A stretch of 64,000 bases of DNA, from the NCBI RefSeq assembly GCF_000024265.1, contig NC_013204.1, positions 434,001-498,000 on the forward strand, written 5' to 3'. Position 1 is the stretch's first letter. Each line of letters starts with the position of its first letter. Below, piece by piece: positions 1-8,457 of the stretch. The position numbers and the translations under genes were made by a program. The DNA is from Eggerthella lenta DSM 2243 (GTDB lineage Bacteria; Actinomycetota; Coriobacteriia; Coriobacteriales; Eggerthellaceae). Under the pieces are notes generated by a model that was not told the DNA's origin, did no database searches, and saw only the letters and a list, made by a program, of their open reading frames with translations.

Positions 1-520
1 TGACGTAGAGGGGCGGGTCGATGGCCTTCGCGGAGGCGATGGCCACGCGCTGGCGCATGCCGTACGACAGCAGGCGCACCTTCTCCTCGAGCAAGGGGGC
101 GATGTCCAGCTCGCTTGCCGCCCCGTGCACGCGCTCGACGATCAGCTCGTGATCGAGCCCGTAGTTCTCGCACCCGAACGCGATCTCGCCCGCCACCTCG
201 TTCGCGAAGAACTGGCTGCGGGGGTCTTGGAACACGTTGCCCGCCGCGAGCCCGCGTTCCCACGAAGGGATGTCGTCGACCTCGCGCCCGAACAGGCGCA
301 CCGTCCCGGTCAGCTCGCCTTCGTAGAAGGACGGCACCAGGCCGTTGACCACGCGGGTCAGCGTGCTCTTGCCTCCGCCCGAGGGCCCGGTGAGCACCAC
401 CACCTCGCCGGGTTGGACGGTCAGGTTCACGTCCTCGAGCTGGGGAGCGGAGCCTTCGTAGGCGAAGGTCAGGTGCGCGAGTTCGATGGCCGGCGCCTGC
501 GGGTCGTGGTTCGGCATCAT
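1..520 (-). CDS. ECF transporter ATP-binding protein (EcfA-type), C-terminus beyond window
   Basis: ATPase of an energy-coupling-factor vitamin/metal importer, acting at the inner face of the membrane. Visible are Walker A (GPSGGGKST, about residue 40), a Q-loop (NVFQDPRSQFF) and the ABC signature LSYGMRQRVAIASA; Walker B and the rest lie beyond base 1. The chosen ATG at 520 has a GGGGTG Shine-Dalgarno 6 nt upstream; an in-frame GTG at 529 would overlap the upstream stop as GTGA. It is the third gene of an S-T-A operon, tightly coupled to the EcfT gene. The LSYG form of the signature, in place of LSGG, is common in EcfA proteins. Confidence 0.88.
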   Translation of the reverse strand, partial: MMPNHDPQAPAIELAHLTFAYEGSAPQLEDVNLTVQPGEVVVLTGPSGGGKSTLTRVVNGLVPSFYEGELTGTVRLFGREVDDIPSWERGLAAGNVFQDPRSQFFANEVAGEIAFGCENYGLDHELIVERVHGAASELDIAPLLEEKVRLLSYGMRQRVAIASAKAIDPPLYV

Positions 521-525
521 GTCGC

Positions 526-1287
526 TCACCCCACCACGATCAAGATCGAGGCGATCGCGAACCCCGCCATGAGCGCTCCGTCGCCGATCCGCATGCCGTG
601 CGCATAGTAGCTCTGCTTCGCGCAGGGGCTCTCGATGCCGCGCACGATGCAGGATGAAGCCAGCTCGTCGGCGATGGTGAGCGAGCGGAACACCATGGGC
701 ACCACGCCGAACTCGAGCGTTGCGAGCGGATGCGCCAAGACGTGCGCCGGCGAGCGGAGGAAGCCGCGGGTGCGCATGGCGTCGCGCACGTCGGCCAGCT
801 CGGACAGCATGGTGGGCATGAAGCGCAGGATGACGATGACGGCGAGCAGCACGGGGGAGGGGATGGGCAGCTGGCGCAAGCTTGCCATCAGCTTTCCCGA
901 GGGAGCTTGCACGAGCAGGTACACCGGCATGAGGAGGGGTAGCATCTCCAGGACGAAGGTGAACGCCATGGGCGAGGGGAACCCGATGTCGAAACGCACG
1001 TTGAGGGCGAGCCATGCGTGCGTCACCGCGAACGCGAGCAGAAACCCGGCGCCGGCCCTTGCGAAGCCCATCGCGGCCATGAGCACGAAAAGGGCACAGG
1101 TGAACGCGACGTGCAGCATCGTGCTGGTGGACAGGAAGGTCACGGCGCACGTGCACACGATGATCGCGAGCAACGAGAGGACGTTGACCTCGCGGATGCG
1201 GGCGTGCTGCCGGGTTGCCCCGTCCCGACGGGTCGGCGCGCTCAGAGCGGCCTCGGCTGGCGCGGCAGGGTGCACGGCGCCGCTCAT
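526..1287 (-). CDS. ECF transporter transmembrane (T) component
   Basis: About 253-residue membrane protein that couples the ATPases to the substrate-binding S component. Hydrophobic segments fill residues 35-130 and the last 20 residues. Two Arg-Gly coupling motifs expected of EcfT are seen (DAMRTRG and CIVRGIE), which contact the ATPases. Start ATG at 1287 overlaps the stop of the S-component gene (ATGA), and its own stop overlaps a possible GTG start of the ATPase gene, so the three genes are translationally coupled. Confidence 0.85.
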   Translation of the reverse strand: MSGAVHPAAPAEAALSAPTRRDGATRQHARIREVNVLSLLAIIVCTCAVTFLSTSTMLHVAFTCALFVLMAAMGFARAGAGFLLAFAVTHAWLALNVRFDIGFPSPMAFTFVLEMLPLLMPVYLLVQAPSGKLMASLRQLPIPSPVLLAVIVILRFMPTMLSELADVRDAMRTRGFLRSPAHVLAHPLATLEFGVVPMVFRSLTIADELASSCIVRGIESPCAKQSYYAHGMRIGDGALMAGFAIASILIVVG

Positions 1288-1934
1288 TTCACGATACCCG
1301 CCTTCTTGAAGTGCTTCCTGAGCAGGCGGTTGCCGAACAGGCATCCAAGCACGGCCAGCACGGCGGTGATGGCGCAGGCGCCCAGCAGGTGCAGCGGGTT
1401 CGACAGCAGGTCGAGCTGCATGGTCAGAACCGGGGCGGTGAAGCCGTCGGTCGTCGCTTTCGCCACGTAGGCGTCCCACGCAGCCCAGACGGGCACGGCA
1501 TTGCCGATGACCATGCCGACCGCCCAGATGGTCCAGCCGACGGTGTTGCGCACGGGGCTGCGGTACGCATCCTTGCCGATCATGGCCAGCTCGCAGATCG
1601 CCGCGACGCCGGCGAAGTAGGGAAGCAGGAACACGTAGCCTGAAAGCGCGAGCACCGTGCCGTACACGATGCCCCACACGAGGAAGACGCCATGCTTGTT
1701 CAGGCGATTCGCCACGACGAGGTAGAACGTCGCGCAGAGGAACATCTGGATGCCGGCGCACAGGTACAGATACACGAACGGGAACGGCATGGTCAGGGGT
1801 CCCGTGACCATGCATACGAGGAACGTCAGCACCATCATGGCCGCGACGGTCATGACGTCGCGGGTTGCGATGCTCTTCTTGGAGGCGCGCCCGCGTGCGC
1901 CTCGGGTGGTGTCGATGGTTTTCTCGGTGCTCAT
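1284..1934 (-). CDS. MptD-family ECF transporter S component
   Basis: A 216-residue integral membrane protein with about five to six hydrophobic segments after a basic N-terminus (RGRASKKS). It resembles the MptD/Trep_Strep family of putative ECF substrate-binding components; the substrate is not known. It is the first gene of the S-T-A operon, with a GGAGAGCAGC ribosome site before ATG 1934. An inverted repeat about 100 nt upstream (2034-2049) is a candidate operator. The nearby TetR gene makes that repressor a possible controller, but this is inference. Confidence 0.75.
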   Translation of the reverse strand: MSTEKTIDTTRGARGRASKKSIATRDVMTVAAMMVLTFLVCMVTGPLTMPFPFVYLYLCAGIQMFLCATFYLVVANRLNKHGVFLVWGIVYGTVLALSGYVFLLPYFAGVAAICELAMIGKDAYRSPVRNTVGWTIWAVGMVIGNAVPVWAAWDAYVAKATTDGFTAPVLTMQLDLLSNPLHLLGACAITAVLAVLGCLFGNRLLRKHFKKAGIVK

Positions 1935-2033
1935 GCTGCTCTCCTTTCGGGTGGGCCCGTCGGGCCGGGCTGGTGGAAATCGGGCGCACGAAGGAAGGCC
2001 CGTCGTGCGCGGGTGTTCGAGCGGACTGCTTTT

Positions 2034-2049
2034 GTTAGTTTGAGCTAAC
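2034..2049. promoter_or_regulatory. Inverted repeat upstream of the ECF operon
   Basis: GTTAG-6 nt-CTAAC lies between the TetR stop and the ECF operon start, in an AT-richer patch. It is suitable as an operator for a dimeric repressor. The bound protein is not identified. Confidence 0.4.
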
Positions 2050-2071
2050 TAGTGGTCATGGAAAGACGGCA

Positions 2072-2704
2072 TCACCCGCCGAAGAGGTTCTCCCAGCCGG
2101 GGCGGAAGAAGTCGACGATGAGTTTGATGCGCGCAACGGCGTCCTCTTTCGAGGTGTCGTGGCGAACGATTTCGAAGAATGCGTAGTATTCCGCGCTCAC
2201 GAGCGCATGGAGGTCGTCGTGGGACGGGCTCGCGCAGGCAAGGCCGCGCTCGCGCATGGCGTCCAGGTAGGCGAGCGATTGGCTGACTTCTTCCTCTACG
2301 AGATCGTCGAGGAAATGCTCGTAGCCGCTTCCCGCCGCGTGGTTTATCAGCAGGTCGAACGGCTCCTTGTGCTCGAAGATGTAGTCGACGATGCGGGTGA
2401 TCACGTCTTCGGAGGTGCTCCACATGTCTTCGGGGCGCCCTTCGTCCAGCTGCTCGAACCCCTGGTCGTTGCCCGTGCGGAAGAGCCCGAGCAGGTGCGC
2501 GGATACGGGCTCGACCAGCGCGGCGAACAGCGCGCTTTTGTTCGGGAAGCGCACGTACAGCGCGCCGGTGGTCACGCCGGCGTTCTGCGCGATGCTGCGC
2601 AGGCTCGCCTTCTCGTATCCCTTGTCCAGAAACTCTCGCTGCGCGCTTTGCAGCACGAGACCGCGCGTTTCCTCAACCTGCTTCACATCCTGATCCCTTC
2701 TCAT
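2072..2704 (-). CDS. TetR/AcrR-family transcriptional regulator
   Basis: A 210-residue protein with an N-terminal TetR helix-turn-helix around residues 15-60 (ILRSIAQNAGVTTGALYVRFPNK-type core) and a variable ligand-binding C-terminal domain. I chose ATG 2704 (MRRDQDVK) because residues further upstream in the frame lie inside the palindromic operator region and are non-conserved. It sits divergent from the fused ABC exporter gene and upstream of the ECF operon on the same strand. Palindromes immediately before the start suggest autoregulation and control of the exporter. Confidence 0.85.
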   Translation of the reverse strand: MRRDQDVKQVEETRGLVLQSAQREFLDKGYEKASLRSIAQNAGVTTGALYVRFPNKSALFAALVEPVSAHLLGLFRTGNDQGFEQLDEGRPEDMWSTSEDVITRIVDYIFEHKEPFDLLINHAAGSGYEHFLDDLVEEEVSQSLAYLDAMRERGLACASPSHDDLHALVSAEYYAFFEIVRHDTSKEDAVARIKLIVDFFRPGWENLFGG

Positions 2705-2706
2705 CA

Positions 2707-2733
2707 ATAACAATGTTATCGATAACGACGTTA
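2707..2733. promoter_or_regulatory. Overlapping palindromes, candidate TetR operator
   Basis: Three overlapping inverted repeats lie just upstream of the tetR start: ATAACA-A-TGTTAT (2707-2719), GTTATCGATAAC (2715-2726) and TAACG-A-CGTTA (2723-2733). The cluster sits in the divergent promoter between tetR and the ABC exporter gene, where a TetR dimer is expected to bind. Confidence 0.6.
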
Positions 2734-2947
2734 CGAATAATGTCATACACGGTTAACTCTGTCAAGGAAAAGATGGGCGATCGTCCTCGAATCGCGGCGT
2801 CTCCGTTGCCGGTGACGGAACGCTTCGGTACGACGATCGGACGGCGGTTGAGTTGCATCGGACGCGCGAAGTTGCAGTGGGCAAACTTCCTTTTCGCGTG
2901 TTCTATCCTTGCAGCCGAACGATATGTCACAGGTGCAAGGAGTCTGC

Positions 2948-5900
2948 ATGAACAGTCCGATCAGATTGATATTGAAGTGGGCGGGACCCGACCGGAAGTA
3001 CTTGATCGCGGCCGTCGTGTTCGCGTTCGTTTCGGGGCTTATGGCCATGGTGCCGTACTACGGCGTGTACGAGATCATGAAGGCGGCCTACGAAGGGACC
3101 TGCACGTGGGAGGTCATCACGTCGAACGCGCTCGTCGTAGCGGTGGGCGTGTGCATCCAGTACGCGTGCTTCGGATGCGCGGGCGCGCTGTCGCACAAGG
3201 GCGCGTACAACACGCTGTTCCGCGTGCGGTGCCGCGTCGTGGACCATCTGGCGCACGCGCCGCTCGGGCAGCTCGACGAGCGGTCGACCGGCTCCATCAA
3301 AACCGTCCTGTCGGACGACATCGAGAAGCTCGAGCTGTTCCTGGCCCACAACATCACCGAGGCGATCATGTACCTGACCGGCCCCGTCGCGGCGTTCATC
3401 TTCCTGTGCTCGGTGAACGTGCCGCTGGCGCTGGCGACGCTCGTGCCGTTCGCGGCGGCGTTCGTCGTGATGGGCGTCATCTTCAAGCGCATGGCCGGCG
3501 TGATGCCGCGCGCGAGCGCGGCGTTGTCGCGGATGAATGCGGTGATGGTGGAGTACGTGCGCGGCATGCGCGTCATCAAGGCGCTGAACATGGGCTCGAA
3601 GTCGTTTCGCCGCTTCCAGTCCGCCGTGGACGAGGAGCACGCCGTGTGGTGCGACATCGCGCGGAAAACGGGTCCGGGCTTCGCGGCGTTCGTCATCATC
3701 ATCGAGTGCGGCATGCTCGTGATGGTGCCGCTCGGCGGCTTCCTGTTCTCCACGGGAGCCATCTCGGGCAGCACGTTTCTGCTGTTCGCGTTCGTCGGGT
3801 CGCTCTACCTGACCGAAATTCGCCTGCTTCAGGAAATCGGCAGCAAGTACGCCCAGGTGAAAAGCGGGGCGATCAAGGCGCAAGAGCTGCTGGACCTGCC
3901 CGCCTTCGCCGGCGGCGCGCCGTTTCCCGCCAAGAGCGACGTGCGGCTCGAGAACGTGCGCTTCAGCTACGACGGCACGCGCGAGGTGCTGCACGGCGTG
4001 AACCTCGCCGTGCAGCAGGGCGAGCGCCTGGCCGTGGTGGGGCCCAGCGGCGCGGGGAAGACCACCATCGTCGAGCTCGTGTCCCGCTTCTACGATGCGA
4101 CCGAGGGCACGGTGCGTATCGGTGGCGTGGACGTGCGCGACCTCGATTACGACGACCTGCTGGCGCACGTGGCCGTGGTGTTCCAGAAGACGTTCCTCAC
4201 GAGCGGCAGCATCCTCGAGAACATCCGGATGGGCAAGCGCGCCACGCTGGACGAGGTGCGCGAAGCGGCGCGGCAGGCGCGCATCGACGACTTCATCATG
4301 GGGCTCCCCCGCGACTACGACACCGAGATCGGCACGCTGGGCGAGCGCCTGTCGGGCGGGCAGCGCCAGCGCATCGCCATCGCCCGCGCCATCCTCAAGG
4401 ACGCGCCCGTGCTCATCCTCGACGAGGCCACCAGCGCGGCCGACCCCGAGAACCAGGTGCAGATCGACGAGGCCATCGCCAACCTCTGCGCGGGCCGCAC
4501 GGTGGTCATCGTGGCGCATCGCCTGGGCGTGGTGCGCACCTGCGACCGCGTGGCCGTGGTGGAGGACGGCGGCATCTCGGCCGTGGGGACGCACGACGAG
4601 GTGCTTGCCGCGTGCCCGTACTACCGCAAGGCATGGGCGGACTACGAGCGGACGCGCCGCATCACGTTCGGGTTCGGCGCCGCGGCGGCGGAAGCGGAGC
4701 CGCGGCAGCGCGCCGCAAGCGATTCCGTCCACCGTGCCGCCGCGCAGCCGCAGGGCGCATCGTCGGCGCCCGCGCAAGCGCCCTCGAGCCCGACCCTGGA
4801 TCCGGCCCCGGCCCCGGCCTCCGCCTCCGCCTCGACCTCGGTGTTCGCGAAGAACCGCGACTTCTCCGTCTCGGTGGCGTGCACCGTCATCGAGGGACTG
4901 CTGTCGGGCTGCAACTTCGGCCTCATCTTCCTGGTGATGCAGCAGGTGTTCAGCGGCGCGGCCGACTTCGGCACCCTGCTGGGATTCACCGGCGCCCTTG
5001 CGCTCGTGTTCGTGCTGCGGCTCCTCATCTACGGCTACGGCTACGTGCGCGGGCAGATCGGCGGGGCGCAGGTCAGCCGCAACCTGCGCCAGTACCTGGG
5101 CGACAAGATCAAGCGCATCCCCCTCGCGCGGTTCACCGAGCGGTCGAGCGGCGACTACCTCAACGCGCTCACCGCGAACGTGAACGATTACGAGCAGATC
5201 CTCACCCACCGCACCGGATCCGTCGTCAAAGACATCACGCTGGCCGTGATGCTCACCGGCTTCGTCTGCTGGCTCTACCTGCCGGCCGGCGCGGTCGTGG
5301 CGCTCTCGTTCGCGCTCATCGTGCCCGCGATGGCGCTGTCGTGGCACCAGGTGCGACGCTACGGCACCCGCAAAAGCGACATCTGCGCCGCGAACACGAG
5401 CCGCACCGTCGAGCACGTGACCGGCATGCAGACGCTGCGCGCCTACGGCATCGGCGGCGTGAAGAACGAGGCCATCGTGGACAGCATGCGGGAGTACTCG
5501 GACGTCAGCTTCTGGTACGAGGCGGCCCTCATCCCCCTCGGCGCGGTCATGTCCATCATCGTGGGGCTGTGCCAGCCGCTGCTGTTCCTCATGTGCGGCG
5601 CGGCGTACCTCGACGGGGCGCTGGGCGCGGTTCCGTACCTGCTGATCATCATGCTGCCGCTGTTCATGAACAAGGTGTGGAACAGCATCTTCGTGAACCT
5701 GACGGCCTACAAGAACCTCATGATCGCGAAGCGCCGCATCCAGGCGGTGGTGGACGAGCCGGAGGAGGCGGGCAGCTTCGACGCGCTGCCGGCGACGGGA
5801 TCGCGCATCGAGTTGGCCGACGTCGGGTTCGCCTACTGCAAGGGCGAGCCGGTGTTCGAGGGGCTGCGCCTGACGTGCGAAGACGGCAAGCTGACCGCGC

Positions 5901-6532
5901 TCGTGGGCGACTCGGGGTGCGGGAAGTCCACGGCGCTCAACCTCATCGCCCAGTACTACCGGCCCGCGCGCGGCACGGTGCGCATCGGCGGCGCGGACAC
6001 CGCGGCCTACGCGCCGGAAAGCGTGCTGGCGGGCGTGTCCGTCGTCGATCAGAACGTGTTCCTGTTCGACGATTCGGTGATGGACAACATCCGCTACGCC
6101 CGGCCCGGCGCCACCGACGACGAGGTGCGGGAGGCGTGCCGTCTCGCGAACGCCGACGGGTTCGTGCGCGCCCTGCCCGAAGGCTACGCCTCGCGCATCG
6201 GGGAGAACGGCGGCCGGCTGTCGGGCGGCGAGCGCCAGCGCCTGTCCATCGCGCGCGCCATCCTGCGCGACGCGCCCATCGTGCTGCTGGACGAGGCGAC
6301 GGCCTCGCTCGACATCGAGAACGAGCTGGCCGTGAAGGAGGCCATCGCCAACCTGCTGGCGAAGCGCAAGACCGTGGTGATGGTGGCGCACACGCTGGCC
6401 ATCGTGCGCGGGGCCGATTCGATCGCGGTCGTCGGCGACGGCCGCGTGCTCGAGCAGGGCACGCACGACGAGCTGGTGGCCGCGGGCGGCAAGTACGCCC
6501 GCATGTGGGCGGCCGATCGCGAGCTGGCGTGA
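2948..6532 (+). CDS. Fused ABC exporter (two TMD-NBD halves in one chain)
   Basis: About 1194 residues, a full type I ABC exporter made of two membrane-ATPase halves. Half 1 has six predicted spans, then Walker A GPSGAGKTT (about residue 365), signature LSGGQRQRIAIARA and Walker B VLILDEATSAAD. A 60-residue Ala/Pro/Ser-rich linker (about 575-640) joins it to half 2, which has Walker A GDSGCGKST (about residue 986), signature LSGGERQRLSIARA and IVLLDEATASLD. Both H-loops are present (IVAHRLG, MVAHTLA). Start ATG 2948 follows AGGAG at 7 nt. Related systems in other bacteria are usually two adjacent genes. Cargo is unknown; the divergent TetR suggests drug or siderophore-like export. Confidence 0.9.
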   Translation: MNSPIRLILKWAGPDRKYLIAAVVFAFVSGLMAMVPYYGVYEIMKAAYEGTCTWEVITSNALVVAVGVCIQYACFGCAGALSHKGAYNTLFRVRCRVVDHLAHAPLGQLDERSTGSIKTVLSDDIEKLELFLAHNITEAIMYLTGPVAAFIFLCSVNVPLALATLVPFAAAFVVMGVIFKRMAGVMPRASAALSRMNAVMVEYVRGMRVIKALNMGSKSFRRFQSAVDEEHAVWCDIARKTGPGFAAFVIIIECGMLVMVPLGGFLFSTGAISGSTFLLFAFVGSLYLTEIRLLQEIGSKYAQVKSGAIKAQELLDLPAFAGGAPFPAKSDVRLENVRFSYDGTREVLHGVNLAVQQGERLAVVGPSGAGKTTIVELVSRFYDATEGTVRIGGVDVRDLDYDDLLAHVAVVFQKTFLTSGSILENIRMGKRATLDEVREAARQARIDDFIMGLPRDYDTEIGTLGERLSGGQRQRIAIARAILKDAPVLILDEATSAADPENQVQIDEAIANLCAGRTVVIVAHRLGVVRTCDRVAVVEDGGISAVGTHDEVLAACPYYRKAWADYERTRRITFGFGAAAAEAEPRQRAASDSVHRAAAQPQGASSAPAQAPSSPTLDPAPAPASASASTSVFAKNRDFSVSVACTVIEGLLSGCNFGLIFLVMQQVFSGAADFGTLLGFTGALALVFVLRLLIYGYGYVRGQIGGAQVSRNLRQYLGDKIKRIPLARFTERSSGDYLNALTANVNDYEQILTHRTGSVVKDITLAVMLTGFVCWLYLPAGAVVALSFALIVPAMALSWHQVRRYGTRKSDICAANTSRTVEHVTGMQTLRAYGIGGVKNEAIVDSMREYSDVSFWYEAALIPLGAVMSIIVGLCQPLLFLMCGAAYLDGALGAVPYLLIIMLPLFMNKVWNSIFVNLTAYKNLMIAKRRIQAVVDEPEEAGSFDALPATGSRIELADVGFAYCKGEPVFEGLRLTCEDGKLTALVGDSGCGKSTALNLIAQYYRPARGTVRIGGADTAAYAPESVLAGVSVVDQNVFLFDDSVMDNIRYARPGATDDEVREACRLANADGFVRALPEGYASRIGENGGRLSGGERQRLSIARAILRDAPIVLLDEATASLDIENELAVKEAIANLLAKRKTVVMVAHTLAIVRGADSIAVVGDGRVLEQGTHDELVAAGGKYARMWAADRELA

Positions 6533-6704
6533 TGCCGCCCGCTTCCCGCCCCGCGGGAGTCGCGCTGAACGGAACCGCTCACCTGCGGTAACGAGCGGGC
6601 AACAGCCCTTGACGCGCGTTCCTCCCCTCTGCAAAGCTTGCCCGACTGGATGGGCGCTCCGGCGCCGTGGACGAGGGCGCAGGCGAGCGAGGACGGAGCA
6701 GGCG

Positions 6705-8369
6705 ATGGCGAACGACGGGCAGGCGGAGGAGGGGAGCGTCTCCGGCGGCGGCCGGCAACCCGCCGCGGGCGGCGGCTGTCCGACGGCTCTCCCGGCTTCC
6801 GATCCGCCGCTGTCGCGGCGCTCGGTCGCCGCCGTGTTCGCGGGGCTTCTGGTGGCGATGACCGTGGGGACCCTGAACCAGACCATCGTGGCCACCGTCC
6901 TGCCCACCATCGTGGGCGAGCTGGGCGGCGTGAACCGCATGCTGTGGGTGACCACGTCCTACGTGCTGGCCGCCACCGTCACCATGCCGTTGTACGGCAA
7001 GATGGGCGACCTCATCGGCCGCAAAGGGCTGTTCATCGGCGCGCTGGCCCTGTTCGTGGCGGGCTCGGCCGCGTGCGCGCTGGCCCCGTCGATGGAAGGG
7101 CTCGTGATCGGCCGCGCCGTGCAGGGCTTGGGCGGCGGCGGGCTCATGGTGCTCTCGCAGGCCATCGTGGCCGACGTGGTGCCGCCGCGCCGCCGCGCGC
7201 TCTACCTCAGCATCATGGGCGTGGCCTACGCCGTGCCCATGCTGGCCGGCCCGTTGCTGGGCGGATTCTTCGCCGACGCGGTGGGCTGGCGCTGGGCGTT
7301 CTGGTTCGACGTGCCGCTCGCGCTGGCCGCCATCGTCATCGCCGCCGTCTTCCTGCCGAAACCGCGCCGCACCGCGGAGAGGGCGCCGTTCGACGTCGGC
7401 GGCGCCGTGACGCTCGTGGCCGCCGTGACCGCGCTCACGCTGGCAACCTTGTGGGGCGGCAACGAGCACGCGTGGACCTCGCCGACCATCATCGGCCTGC
7501 TGGTTGCCACCGCGGTTGCGAGCGCGCTGTTCGTGCTGGCGGAGCGCCGCGCACGGGAACCGCTCATGGCGTTGTCGCTGTTCAAGAACAGGAACTTCGA
7601 CATCTCCATCGTCGCAAGCTCCATCACGATGTTCGTCATGATCGGCGTGCTCACGTACCTGCCCACGTACTTCCAGATCGTCGACGACCTGAACGCCACC
7701 GCCGCCGGCTACCTGGTGGCGCCTATGAACGCGGCCTGGTTCGCCGCCTCGCTGCTGTCGGGCTACCTCGTGAACAAGCTGGGCACGTACAAGAAGCTCA
7801 TGGTGGTCAGCTTCGCCGTGCTCGTGGCGGGCATGGTCGGGTTCATTGCCGTGGACCAGGACCCGTCGGCGGTCGTCGTCGGCGGCCTGCTGGCCGTCAT
7901 GGGCTTCGGCGTGGGCCTGAACTTCGAGATCCTCGTGCTGGTGGTGCAGAACGAGTTCCCGGCCTCCGCCGTGGGCATGGCCACGGCGGCGACGGGCTTC
8001 TTCCGCAAGGTGGGGTCGGTGCTGGGAACCTCCGTCGTGGGCGCGCTGTTCACGAGCGGCCTCGCGCGCGCCCTGGCCGAGCGCCTCGCGCCGGTCGGCG
8101 GCGTCGGGGCGCTCGGCACGGACGCGAACTTGCTCACGCCGGCCATCGTGCACGCGCTGCCCCCGGACGTGCGCCATGCGGTGGGCGCCGCCTACAGCGA
8201 CGCGCTCGCGCCCGTGCTCTGGCTCGCGTTGCCGCTGGCCGTGGCGGGCCTCGTGCTCATGCTGTTCCTGCGCGAGACGCGGCTGGCCACCACCGTGGAC
8301 GGATCGGGGCATGGGGCCGACGAAGGCGCGGACGACCCCCGGCGGCGGCAGGGCGCGCGACGCCGCTAG
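6705..8369 (+). CDS. MFS drug:H+ antiporter, DHA2 (14-span) family
   Basis: About 554 residues with roughly 14 hydrophobic segments. Motif A of the MFS is seen as GKMGDLIGRKG in the loop between spans 2 and 3, and the drug-antiporter motif as GRAVQGLGGGG. The N-terminal 45 residues are a Gly-rich low-complexity extension. Start ATG 6705 was chosen for the GGAGCAGGC site just upstream. It follows the ABC exporter by 170 nt on the same strand and may form an efflux locus under the same TetR; this is inferred from position only. Confidence 0.85.
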   Translation: MANDGQAEEGSVSGGGRQPAAGGGCPTALPASDPPLSRRSVAAVFAGLLVAMTVGTLNQTIVATVLPTIVGELGGVNRMLWVTTSYVLAATVTMPLYGKMGDLIGRKGLFIGALALFVAGSAACALAPSMEGLVIGRAVQGLGGGGLMVLSQAIVADVVPPRRRALYLSIMGVAYAVPMLAGPLLGGFFADAVGWRWAFWFDVPLALAAIVIAAVFLPKPRRTAERAPFDVGGAVTLVAAVTALTLATLWGGNEHAWTSPTIIGLLVATAVASALFVLAERRAREPLMALSLFKNRNFDISIVASSITMFVMIGVLTYLPTYFQIVDDLNATAAGYLVAPMNAAWFAASLLSGYLVNKLGTYKKLMVVSFAVLVAGMVGFIAVDQDPSAVVVGGLLAVMGFGVGLNFEILVLVVQNEFPASAVGMATAATGFFRKVGSVLGTSVVGALFTSGLARALAERLAPVGGVGALGTDANLLTPAIVHALPPDVRHAVGAAYSDALAPVLWLALPLAVAGLVLMLFLRETRLATTVDGSGHGADEGADDPRRRQGARRR

Positions 8370-8420
8370 CCCGCGCGGCCGGCGCGGGCGTCAACCTACG
8401 CTCACAGGTCAAGGTTGTGG

Positions 8421-8451
8421 TTGCTCCTGTGGCTTGGGGGGGGGGTATACT
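8421..8451 (+). promoter_or_regulatory. Poly-G promoter of a probable leaderless mRNA
   Basis: TTGCTC (8421-8426), 19 nt, then TATACT (8446-8451). The spacer ends in ten consecutive G (8436-8445). The start ATG of the next gene is only 6 nt after the -10, where transcription should begin, and no Shine-Dalgarno is present, so the mRNA is probably leaderless. Slippage in the G run would change -35/-10 spacing and hence promoter strength. Confidence 0.55.
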
Positions 8452-8457
8452 ACTTTT

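Noticed and set aside
526-1989. Single 487-codon leftward frame joining the S and T components
   Set aside because: Its first half is out of frame with the convincing S-component gene; the real genes overlap by ATGA at 1284-1287.
2927-6955. 1342-codon leftward open frame opposite the ABC exporter
   Set aside because: Antisense shadow in GC-rich DNA: Arg/His/Ala-rich, no domain pattern, and the opposite strand encodes a clear two-half ABC transporter.
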